Positions 1 to 5,367 of a stretch of 6,760 nucleotides of DNA are shown here, in pieces (position 1 is the stretch's first letter; every line of letters begins with the position of its first letter). The notes beneath the pieces were generated by a model, which was given only the letters and a program-made list of their open reading frames with translations, was not told where the DNA came from and searched no databases. This DNA is from JBLHGU01 sp047615875 (GTDB taxonomy: Bacteria > Pseudomonadota > Gammaproteobacteria > Arenicellales > CAJQKF01), in assembly GCA_047615875.1 (NCBI GenBank), contig JBLHGU010000269.1, positions 1 through 6,760 on the forward strand, given 5' to 3'. Position numbers and translations under genes: made by a program.

Positions 1-221
1 CGGGAATATTTCGGTTGCAAAATTTTCCCGAAAAACAAATTCCAACCATGCTGGCAGTTGCTTGTCCTAACACGTTAATGCCCTTTATTCGTGAAACGGT
101 CGCGGACCTGGTAACCAAGGGTGGATACCCACAGCTGCTTCTGGCGCCAGTAAATTTTGATCTCTTGTATGCCAAAAAGCAGCAAGAAAAAACCCAATCA
201 GAGGGCGAAACCACTCACTGA
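1..221 (+). CDS. secB: Protein-export chaperone SecB, C-terminal part (5' end outside window)
   Basis: SecB is a cytoplasmic tetrameric chaperone that keeps precursor proteins unfolded and delivers them to SecA at the Sec translocase. The reading frame is open from the left edge, so the gene begins before the window; about 72 C-terminal residues are visible, roughly the second half of a family that is usually 150-170 residues long. The visible part carries the family's most conserved stretch, CPNTLMPFIRETVADLV, followed by GGYPQLLLAPVNFDLLY, which matches the well-known SecB ending (CPN.LFPYAR... FPQL.LAPVNFDALY). The tail after this is short, polar and rich in Glu, Gln and Lys, as expected for the flexible SecB C-terminus that contacts SecA. 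The TTG at 15 should not be taken as a start. gpsA follows 70 bases downstream, the conserved secB-gpsA order of Gammaproteobacteria, which supports the call. Confidence 0.95.
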   Translation, partial: GIFRLQNFPEKQIPTMLAVACPNTLMPFIRETVADLVTKGGYPQLLLAPVNFDLLYAKKQQEKTQSEGETTH

Positions 222-239
222 TTAGGGTTGGCCGACGTT

Positions 240-266
240 ACTATTATTATGAAACATAATAATAGT
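240..266. repeat. Perfect 11-bp inverted repeat in the secB-gpsA gap
   Basis: ACTATTATTAT (240-250) and ATAATAATAGT (256-266) are exact reverse complements around the 5-base loop GAAAC. The structure begins 18 bases after the secB stop and ends 25 bases before the gpsA ATG. G-T wobble pairs (237-239 with 267-269) could lengthen the stem to 14. The stem is almost purely A/T and only a short TTTT (273-276) follows, so it does not look like a standard intrinsic terminator. It could be an mRNA hairpin affecting secB-gpsA processing or stability, or a palindromic protein site. The symmetry is seen directly; the role is unknown. Confidence 0.7.
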
Positions 267-291
267 GGTAAATTTTGTATCACCTGATTGA

Positions 292-1323
292 ATGCTAATG
301 AGCAAAAAGACAGGCGAAAGCAAACTTAATGAATTTGGTGTAGCCGTGCTTGGTGCGGGTAGCTGGGGCACTGCGCTGGCTATTTTACTGGCAGGTAACG
401 GCATTCCTGTTAAATTGTGGGGCAGAAATGCACGGGCCATTGGAGATATGTCCAGGCTACGGGAGAATCAACGCTATTTGCCGGGCGTAAAATTACCCGA
501 ACTGATTGTCCCAACTAGTGATTTTAGCGCCGCAGTAAGAGACCAACAACATATATTGTTGGTTGTGCCCAGCCATTCCTTTCCGACTATTCTAGAAGAT
601 ATTGCTACTTTCCAATCAAACTCTCTCTCATTGGTTTGGGGCAGCAAGGGTTTTGCCCCAAATAGTGGCGGCTTGTTAAGCCAGTTAGTCGAAGCTCGGT
701 TTGGGGATACAGCAACTCCATCGGTGATTTCCGGACCAAGTTTTGCAGGAGAAATAGCCATAGGTTTGCCTGCTGCATTAACAGTTGGGGCAAAGACCCT
801 TACGGTTGCCGAGGCTGTCGCGTCATGGTTTAGAAATGATCGGGTCCGAATTTATACAAGCGATGATCTGGCTGGAGTACAACTCGGTGGTGCAATCAAA
901 AATGTCATGGCGATTGCCACGGGCATAAGTGATGGCCTGCAACTGGGAGCTAATAGTCGGGCGGCATTGATTACACGGGGTCTGGCAGAAATGACTAGGT
1001 TAGGTCAAGCCCTGGGAGGACGCATGGAAACTATGATGGGGCTGACGGGTGTGGGTGATTTAATTTTAACCTGCACTGACGATCAATCTCGCAATCGCAG
1101 AGTTGGGCTGGGATTGGGTTGTGGAAAGTCACTAGCTGCAACAGTTGCCGAGATTGGTCAGGAGGCTGAAGGTATTGATGCTACCCGTGAATTATTTCAT
1201 GTAAGCCAGAAACTGGCAGTTGAAATGCCTATTACCACGGTTGTTTATCGCGTTCTTTATGAAGGTTTATCGCCAGCAGACGCCGTTCAGGCATTGTTAA
1301 AACGTGAGCCCGCTCGTGAATGA
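292..1323 (+). CDS. gpsA: NAD(P)+-dependent glycerol-3-phosphate dehydrogenase GpsA
   Basis: Cytoplasmic enzyme that reduces dihydroxyacetone phosphate to sn-glycerol 3-phosphate, the backbone precursor of membrane phospholipids. The 343-residue product is close to the usual family length (about 330-340). Residues 17-30 hold the Rossmann dinucleotide-binding motif VAVLGAGSWGTALA; WGSKGF (116-121) and SGPSFAGE (147-154) are family signatures of the N-terminal domain. GAIKNVMAIATG (200-211) contains the expected catalytic lysine, K203, and the C-terminal helical domain carries the signature LTGVGDLILTCTDDQSRNRR (251-270). An in-frame TGA sits directly before the ATG at 292, so translation begins at 292 or at the second ATG (298); neither has a clear Shine-Dalgarno sequence. 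The first 14 or so residues are a polar extension before the first beta strand, slightly longer than usual. It follows secB and its stop overlaps the tatD-family start by four bases (ATGA), implying translational coupling. Confidence 0.97.
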   Translation: MLMSKKTGESKLNEFGVAVLGAGSWGTALAILLAGNGIPVKLWGRNARAIGDMSRLRENQRYLPGVKLPELIVPTSDFSAAVRDQQHILLVVPSHSFPTILEDIATFQSNSLSLVWGSKGFAPNSGGLLSQLVEARFGDTATPSVISGPSFAGEIAIGLPAALTVGAKTLTVAEAVASWFRNDRVRIYTSDDLAGVQLGGAIKNVMAIATGISDGLQLGANSRAALITRGLAEMTRLGQALGGRMETMMGLTGVGDLILTCTDDQSRNRRVGLGLGCGKSLAATVAEIGQEAEGIDATRELFHVSQKLAVEMPITTVVYRVLYEGLSPADAVQALLKREPARE

Positions 1324-2096
1324 CAGAAAATAAATCAGTAATTATTGACAGTCATTGTCATCTGGACTTTATGCAATTTGATACCGACAGAGAGCAGGTC
1401 TTGCAGCGCTGTAGGGAAAATGGCATTTCCGATATTGTGGTTCCGGGAGTTTGTCGATCGAACTGGTCAAAACAAATAAAACTCTGTGAGGCTAACGATG
1501 AACTGCACTTTGGGTTAGGGCTACATCCGTTATTTCTAGCCAGACATGAACTTAGTGACATTGATGAACTAGCTCGTCAGTCTAAGCTAACGCCCCCAGT
1601 GGCGATCGGCGAAATAGGTTTGGATTTTTTCGACAAATCATTGTCCCGAGAGAAACAGAAAATGTTTTTTGAGCGACAGTTGGAATTGGCGCAGGCTTTG
1701 GGATTGCCAGTGATTTTGCATGTCCGAAAAGCCCATGACGACACGCTTAAAATTCTACAAAGCTTTTCTTTATGTGGTGGCATTGTACATGCCTTTAACG
1801 GTACTCTTGATCAGGCCTACCGATATATGGATTTAGGATTTAAACTGGGGTTTGGTGGTATGTTGACTTTTGCTAGATCGAGGAAATTACAAACTTTAGT
1901 AAAGAGTTTGCCTATAGATAGCCTGGTTCTGGAAACAGACGCACCAGATATGACGGTAGCCAGTCATCGGGGTGAGCGAAATAGTCCCGAGTACCTGCCA
2001 GAATGTCTTGAAGCAATGGCGAGTTTGCGTGAAGAATCGGTATTCTATATCGCAGAGAAAACCAGTGCCAATAGTCGTGAAATATTGTGTATTTAA
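1320..2096 (+). CDS. TatD-family metal-dependent hydrolase (YjjV-like)
   Basis: A member of the TatD-type metallohydrolases, TIM-barrel enzymes that bind two divalent metals; characterised members act as 3'-5' DNases or RNases, but the substrate of the YjjV-type branch is less certain. The 258-residue length is typical. The metal ligands expected for the family are all visible: HCHLD with H12 and H14 near the N-terminus, the glutamate of GEIGLDFF (E98), ILHVRKAHDD with H134, IVHAFNG with H157, and LETDAPDM with D207. The DAPDM form and the RKAHDD motif resemble E. coli YjjV more than TatD or YcfH, hence the subgroup. The ATG overlaps the gpsA TGA, so translation is probably coupled to gpsA, and no strong ribosome site of its own is seen. 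The C-terminus (residues 240-258) is the usual closing helix and looks intact. Family assignment is firm; the subgroup is an inference from motifs. Confidence 0.93.
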   Translation: MTENKSVIIDSHCHLDFMQFDTDREQVLQRCRENGISDIVVPGVCRSNWSKQIKLCEANDELHFGLGLHPLFLARHELSDIDELARQSKLTPPVAIGEIGLDFFDKSLSREKQKMFFERQLELAQALGLPVILHVRKAHDDTLKILQSFSLCGGIVHAFNGTLDQAYRYMDLGFKLGFGGMLTFARSRKLQTLVKSLPIDSLVLETDAPDMTVASHRGERNSPEYLPECLEAMASLREESVFYIAEKTSANSREILCI

Positions 2097-2114
2097 ACGG
2101 GAGAAAATTTTTAA

Positions 2115-2717
2115 ATGAAATTAGCTGAAGAAGCGCTGGCGCGATTGAAGGCCGGCAACCAACGGTTTGTTTCGTCCATTCAAGAGAATACAACAACTGA
2201 AAAAATTGCCCGGTCACACCAGCAAATTGAAGATCAGGCACCTTTTGCAATAATTCTAGGTTGTTCGGATTCGAGAGTACCGGCTGAAATTGTATTCGAT
2301 CAGGGCTTGGGTGATTTATTTGTCATACGTGTCGCCGGAAATATTGTCGCGCCATCTCAGGTAGGCAGTATTGAATTTGCTGCGGAACGTTACGACACCA
2401 GTCTGGTGGTTGTAATGGGACATACCAATTGTGGCGCGATATTAGCCACCTTGGAAATTCTGGAAAACCCCCAGGCCAGACATTCCCGTGCGCTCGGTAC
2501 GATAGTTGATCGTATCAAACCTGCCATAGAAACTCTGGTCGAGGCAGAACTGCCCCATGATCAATTGGTTCGGCATTCAGTGCGGGCAAATATTCGTGCC
2601 TCGGTTAATCATCTGAAACATGGTTCGGAAATACTCGAGCATTTAATTCAACGTCAGGGCTTGATGATAGTTGGCGCAGAATATTCATTGGATACCGGCG
2701 AAGTAAATTATTTATAG
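2115..2717 (+). CDS. Beta-class carbonic anhydrase
   Basis: Zinc enzyme that interconverts CO2 and bicarbonate, supplying bicarbonate for biosynthetic carboxylations or helping pH balance. The 200-residue product has the complete beta-class signature: GCSDSRVPAE with the zinc ligand C50 and the D52-R54 pair that gates the active site, then VIRVAGN (70-76), and GHTNCGAI with zinc ligands H103 and C106. The N-terminal helix (ALARLKAGNQRFV) that packs on the partner subunit is present. There is no signal peptide, so a cytoplasmic enzyme is expected. A ribosome site GGGAGA (2099-2104) lies ten bases before the ATG, 18 bases after the TatD-family stop. The A/T-rich AAAATTTTT between the two may leave the start unpaired. 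It belongs to the can/cynT superfamily, but no cyanate or transporter gene is adjacent that would argue for cynT, so I give no symbol. Confidence 0.95.
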   Translation: MKLAEEALARLKAGNQRFVSSIQENTTTEKIARSHQQIEDQAPFAIILGCSDSRVPAEIVFDQGLGDLFVIRVAGNIVAPSQVGSIEFAAERYDTSLVVVMGHTNCGAILATLEILENPQARHSRALGTIVDRIKPAIETLVEAELPHDQLVRHSVRANIRASVNHLKHGSEILEHLIQRQGLMIVGAEYSLDTGEVNYL

Positions 2718-2720
2718 TCT

Positions 2721-2750
2721 AACCAACGTTTCCTTAAGGAATAATTGGTT
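2721..2750 (+). terminator. Possible hairpin between carbonic anhydrase and phhB
   Basis: Four bases after the carbonic anhydrase stop, AACCAA (2721-2726) can pair with TTGGTT (2745-2750). Inside, TTCCTTAAGGAA (2730-2741) is a perfect 12-bp palindrome that can form a short TTCC/GGAA stem with a TTAA loop, separated from the outer stem by a symmetric 3x3 internal loop. Only four Ts (2749-2752) follow. It may be a weak or partial terminator, an mRNA-processing structure, or a protein-binding palindrome. The pairing is seen; termination is a guess. Confidence 0.3.
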
Positions 2751-2779
2751 TTCAACACTTTCTCCGCAGAGGAAACAGT

Positions 2780-3118
2780 ATGACGTCATTGAGTGAATCC
2801 GAATGTGTTGCCTGTCGTGCTGATGCGCCAAAGGTTACTGACGCAGAAAAAAAGACTTTGATGCCAGAAGTTCCAGAATGGCAGATAGAAGCTCGTAACA
2901 ATATCGATCAACTGGAAAGAGTCTTCAAGTTCAAGAATTTTGTTCTGGCTATGGAATTCGCTTCCCAGGTTGGTGAGATAGCGGAACAGGTTAATCACCA
3001 TCCCGCGTTAATGGTTGAATGGGGTCGAGTAACGGTGACCTGGTGGAGCCACAAAATAAAGGGTTTGCATGTGAACGATTTCATCATGGCATCGCGTACG
3101 GACAATTTGTATCAATAA
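2780..3118 (+). CDS. phhB: Pterin-4a-carbinolamine dehydratase
   Basis: Small cytoplasmic enzyme that dehydrates 4a-hydroxytetrahydropterin so the pterin cofactor can be recycled; in Pseudomonas phhB it supports phenylalanine hydroxylase. The 112-residue product has the full dehydratase signature: EQVNHHP (69-75) with the catalytic pair H73-H74, W81, H91 in SHKIKGLH, and D100 in VNDF. The N-terminus CVACRADAPKVTDAE is typical of the proteobacterial type. A good ribosome site, GAGGAAA (2768-2774), lies five bases before the ATG, which fixes the start. No phenylalanine hydroxylase (phhA) or tyrosine aminotransferase gene is visible, so the protein may act alone or serve an enzyme encoded elsewhere; such orphan dehydratases are common and have also been linked to molybdopterin-related functions. 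It lies 62 bases after the carbonic anhydrase and 23 bases before the phosphopantetheinyl transferase, probably co-transcribed with the latter. Confidence 0.95.
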   Translation: MTSLSESECVACRADAPKVTDAEKKTLMPEVPEWQIEARNNIDQLERVFKFKNFVLAMEFASQVGEIAEQVNHHPALMVEWGRVTVTWWSHKIKGLHVNDFIMASRTDNLYQ

Positions 3119-3141
3119 CGGTAAATTAATATATAACGCCT

Positions 3142-3915
3142 ATGCGCCAGAATAGCGTGGTCGCAACCCGGTCTCTGGTTTGGGAAGAGATGCCGGTAAG
3201 ACCTGATTTAGTGTCAGGAGAAGTGCATTTATTAAGCGCTTTCACAGCGGAAGATCGCATTCCTCGTGAAGCCGATTGGGCGCTTTTGACAGAACCTGAG
3301 AAAAGGCGTGCACGACGCTTCAAGTTTGATTATCACCGCAATAGATGGGTTGCTGGTCGGTGTGGGCTGAAACGAATTTTGGGCATTTATGTGGGCTGCA
3401 GTAGCGCTGAGATTAGACTGCGATACGGCGATATCGGCAAGCCCTATTTGGACAACCGGGGTTCTAAATCGTTAATGTTTAACTATACTGATTCCGGCGG
3501 CTATCTTATATATGCCATTGGGTTGGAGCAGGAACTCGGCATAGACCTCGAGCATTTGCCTCGGGCCACGAACTACGCCGGATTGGCGCGAAAAAAATTA
3601 AGCGAGCGTGAAAAATGCGCTTTTGACGCACTTGAGGAATCCGCCTGTTGTGATGCTTTTTTGGCCCACTGGACTCGCAAGGAAGCTTATGGCAAAGCGC
3701 TTGGAGTGGGGATTCGTTACAGTATGAAAGATGTCACGCTGTGTGAGGACTACGCTAATTCGGAGTATCAAAGACATGACGACGAGCATGGCACAATACA
3801 TTTAAGCCAGATTCAACCACCTTTTAGCGGAATTTCTACCCTTGCGGTAGTCGGTGCGGCTGTCAGATTGAGGGCTTTTCAGCTTCCTCAGGTTCTTGAA
3901 TCGTCGCCGAACTAA
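3142..3915 (+). CDS. 4'-phosphopantetheinyl transferase, Sfp/HetI type
   Basis: Transfers the 4'-phosphopantetheine arm of coenzyme A to a serine of a carrier protein (acyl, peptidyl or aryl), activating fatty-acid, polyketide or non-ribosomal peptide machinery. The 257-residue monomer is of Sfp size (about 220-260), about twice the AcpS length. Visible motifs in order: R/K-rich helix (RRARRFKFDYHRNRWVAGR, 55-73), DIGKPYL (97-103), FNYTDSGG (113-120), GIDLEHL with the Mg2+ ligands D135 and E137, and HWTRKEAYGKALGVG (176-190) with the catalytic region W177-K180-E181. In FNYTDSGG the residue that is His in most Sfp-type enzymes (FN.SHSG) is Asp (D117). The start is uncertain: ATG 3142 has no clear ribosome site and follows phhB by 23 bases; ATG 3193 (residue 18) has a purine-rich GGGAAGAG immediately before it, which is rather close. 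The 3' end overlaps the opposing transporter gene by 53 bases. No carrier protein or synthase is in the window, so the target is unknown. Confidence 0.93.
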   Translation: MRQNSVVATRSLVWEEMPVRPDLVSGEVHLLSAFTAEDRIPREADWALLTEPEKRRARRFKFDYHRNRWVAGRCGLKRILGIYVGCSSAEIRLRYGDIGKPYLDNRGSKSLMFNYTDSGGYLIYAIGLEQELGIDLEHLPRATNYAGLARKKLSEREKCAFDALEESACCDAFLAHWTRKEAYGKALGVGIRYSMKDVTLCEDYANSEYQRHDDEHGTIHLSQIQPPFSGISTLAVVGAAVRLRAFQLPQVLESSPN

Positions 3916-5260
3916 CCACACCCGGTGGTGTTGGATTGCTATCAACATCATTTCGTACCGCATTGTAGAGTGTTTCCGGGGAATATTGAGTTTCCGGTTT
4001 TGGAATGAAGAAACGTTTTATGCGGCCTGGTTGTCGAGTTTTTCGCCGATACGCTACGAAGCTAAATAACAACAGATTTAGACACATCAAATAAACAAAC
4101 AGTGAGCGTGGACCGGTGTGATCCATGATAAACCCAGCCAATAACGGACCGATAATGGCACCGATGCCAAAAGCAATTAAAAGCCCACCGGCAGTTTGCA
4201 TTAAGCGGTCGGGATGAGTTAGATCGTTGGCTTGAGCAGCGGCTAAAGAATACAGGGTAAATGCCAGACTGCCGTATATAAATGCCGTTATATAGAGTAC
4301 GTCATTGCCAGAATTCGCCGCCTGTTGCCACATGTTGCCAACTGAGACATTAAGTACGACCGCACCAGCAGCTATAGCGGTCGCCAGCGTTGTGCCTGCC
4401 AATATCAGACGTCGGTCAAAACGATCGGACAATTTGCCAACTGGGTATTGTAAAAACAGACCACCAATTATGGCTGATGCCATAAATGTCGAAGTGGACT
4501 CAAGACTCAATCCGATCTGGCGTGTGAACAGCGGACCCAGCCCGTACAGCGTTGAGTTGCCAGCCCCGGCGATGAAGGCGCCGGCAGTGGCAACTGGAGA
4601 AATTCTATACAGTTCGAGAGGAGAGATTCGTTCTGGTGAAGCAGGACGTGGTGACGGACTGCGAGTAACTAAAACAGGCACTAACGCCAGCGAGAAAATT
4701 ATCGAGATCAGACCAAACAGAAAAAACTCTGCTGGGTTAGCCAGGGGCAGAATAAATTGGCTGATACCGGCACAGGCGTAGCCGATACCCATATATAGCG
4801 ATAACACCTGACCGCGAACTTTATTTGCGGCTCGTTCGTTCAACCAAGCTTCTGTTATGAGTACCATACCGGCCATGCAAAAGCCGGTTACTACCCGAAT
4901 GGCCATCCACGCATATGGATCGACAATCATTACGTGCATTATTGATGCGGTTGACATCAGTGATGCATACACCGCGAAGGCGCGAATATGCCCCACCTGA
5001 ATCACCAATCGAACGGAATACAGCGCACCTAGCAAGAGTCCGAGAAAATACGAACTCATGATAAAGCCCGAAATAGAGACCGAAAATTGCTCGATGTCAG
5101 CCCGTACTGCTATAAGAGTAGAGAACAGACCGGTGCCCGTTAGTAGCAGGGCGTAGCTAAGTAACAGAGAGCGGACCGATTTAAAAGTGTCGTACAAGCT
5201 GGTTTCTCGAAATGCATTTTGCTCGTACCAAAGTGAACGCGGCACGAGTAGAAAGGGCAT
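3863..5260 (-). CDS. Major facilitator superfamily transporter, YcaD-like
   Basis: Inner-membrane secondary transporter of 465 residues with about twelve hydrophobic segments (roughly 31-51, 63-85, 94-112, 118-138, 153-174, 180-199, 223-245, 257-274, 287-305, 323-343, 357-378, 386-403) split into two six-helix halves by a polar loop at 200-220 (RSPSPRPASPERISP). The cytoplasmic-loop motif GKLSDRFDRR (275-284), VLITEAWLNERA (133-144) and AQANDLTHPDRLMQTAGGLL (342-361) with GIGAIIGPLLAGFIMDHTGP (365-384) resemble E. coli YcaD and relatives; the substrate is unknown. A hydrophilic, proline- and glutamate-rich tail of about 60 residues (405-465) follows the last helix and is longer than usual. 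The first 25 residues are also unusual for the family: TTG at codon 22 (5197-5195, before YDTFKSVRS) is an alternative start that gives a more typical N-terminus. ATG 5260 agrees with the predicted promoter, giving a leader of about 23 bases. It is transcribed divergently from the kinase gene. Confidence 0.9.
   Translation of the reverse strand: MPFLLVPRSLWYEQNAFRETSLYDTFKSVRSLLLSYALLLTGTGLFSTLIAVRADIEQFSVSISGFIMSSYFLGLLLGALYSVRLVIQVGHIRAFAVYASLMSTASIMHVMIVDPYAWMAIRVVTGFCMAGMVLITEAWLNERAANKVRGQVLSLYMGIGYACAGISQFILPLANPAEFFLFGLISIIFSLALVPVLVTRSPSPRPASPERISPLELYRISPVATAGAFIAGAGNSTLYGLGPLFTRQIGLSLESTSTFMASAIIGGLFLQYPVGKLSDRFDRRLILAGTTLATAIAAGAVVLNVSVGNMWQQAANSGNDVLYITAFIYGSLAFTLYSLAAAQANDLTHPDRLMQTAGGLLIAFGIGAIIGPLLAGFIMDHTGPRSLFVYLMCLNLLLFSFVAYRRKTRQPGRIKRFFIPKPETQYSPETLYNAVRNDVDSNPTPPGVVSSATIQEPEEAEKPSI
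3916..3934 (+). terminator. Short GC-rich hairpin just after the phosphopantetheinyl transferase stop
   Basis: Directly after the TAA, CCACACC (3916-3922) can pair with GGTGT-T-GG (3927-3934) around a CGGT loop with one bulged T, giving seven pairs. No T-run follows on the + strand, and the bases also encode residues 442-448 of the transporter on the other strand. It might slow or stop + transcription heading into the opposing gene, but it may equally be a chance product of the Pro/Gly/Val codons there. Confidence 0.2.
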
Positions 5261-5289
5261 GAATGATTTACAATCACGCTATGTATAAT

Positions 5290-5319
5290 TCTATACCTCT
5301 TTGACCTGTGCCGGGTCAA
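5290..5319 (-). promoter_or_regulatory. Candidate sigma-70 promoter for the MFS transporter
   Basis: Read on the - strand, TTGACC (5319 to 5314; five of six consensus bases) is followed after 18 bases by TATAGA (5295 to 5290; four of six). Transcription would begin near 5283, leaving a leader of about 23 bases before the ATG at 5260. The -35 box is the right arm of the inverted repeat at 5300-5320, so a factor bound there would cover this promoter. Inferred from sequence only. Confidence 0.4.
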
Positions 5320-5320
5320 A
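5300..5320. repeat. 7-bp perfect inverted repeat, operator-like, between divergent genes
   Basis: TTTGACC (5300-5306) and GGTCAAA (5314-5320) are exact reverse complements separated by seven bases. The dyad is centred at 5310, near the middle of the 107-base gap between the transporter start (5260) and the kinase start (5368). Each arm includes a TTGACC that can act as a -35 hexamer for one direction. A dimeric regulator site is plausible. It is equally possible that the symmetry merely reflects two facing -35 boxes. Confidence 0.6.
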
Positions 5321-5330
5321 CCACTATTAA
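5301..5330 (+). promoter_or_regulatory. Candidate sigma-70 promoter for the sensor kinase
   Basis: TTGACC (5301-5306) is followed after 18 bases by TATTAA (5325-5330), predicting a start near 5337 and a leader of about 31 bases before the ATG at 5368. Alternatives in the same gap are a perfect TATAAT at 5284-5289, which lacks a good -35 box at 16-18 bases, and TTGACT (5332-5337) with GATAAC (5353-5358) at a short 15-base spacing, which would give a nearly leaderless mRNA. Inferred from sequence only. Confidence 0.4.
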
Positions 5331-5367
5331 ATTGACTGTCCGGTCGTTGTTTGATAACTCTGGGCGC

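Noticed and set aside
222..440. 72-codon - strand frame across the secB-gpsA gap
   Set aside because: No family resemblance; over half overlaps the well-supported gpsA N-terminus, and its start offers no ribosome site.
1912..2250. 112-codon - strand frame across the tatD-family/carbonic anhydrase junction
   Set aside because: Antisense to conserved ends of two well-supported genes and without recognisable motifs.
3574..3597. CGCC/GGCG hairpin followed by a run of seven A as a terminator
   Set aside because: On the + strand the run is A, not T; on the - strand the T-run would come before the hairpin. It also lies inside the conserved part of the phosphopantetheinyl transferase gene.
1..3915. 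The + strand gene block as a new dedicated pathway or defence system
   Set aside because: Every gene is a recognisable housekeeping family with intact active-site motifs and no shared substrate; nothing resembles nucleases with toxin, mobile or defence partners. The TatD-family protein alone is not evidence of defence.
4305..4781. 158-codon open frame on the + strand
   Set aside because: It lies wholly inside the transporter gene on the opposite strand, has no recognisable domain and no ribosome site, and the - strand frame has clear membrane helices and family motifs.
5284..5289. Perfect TATAAT on the + strand as the main kinase promoter
   Set aside because: No acceptable -35 hexamer occurs 16-18 bases upstream (TTTACA at 5267-5272 is only 11 bases away), and the TG lies directly next to it, not one base off as an extended -10 requires. 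Kept only as an alternative.
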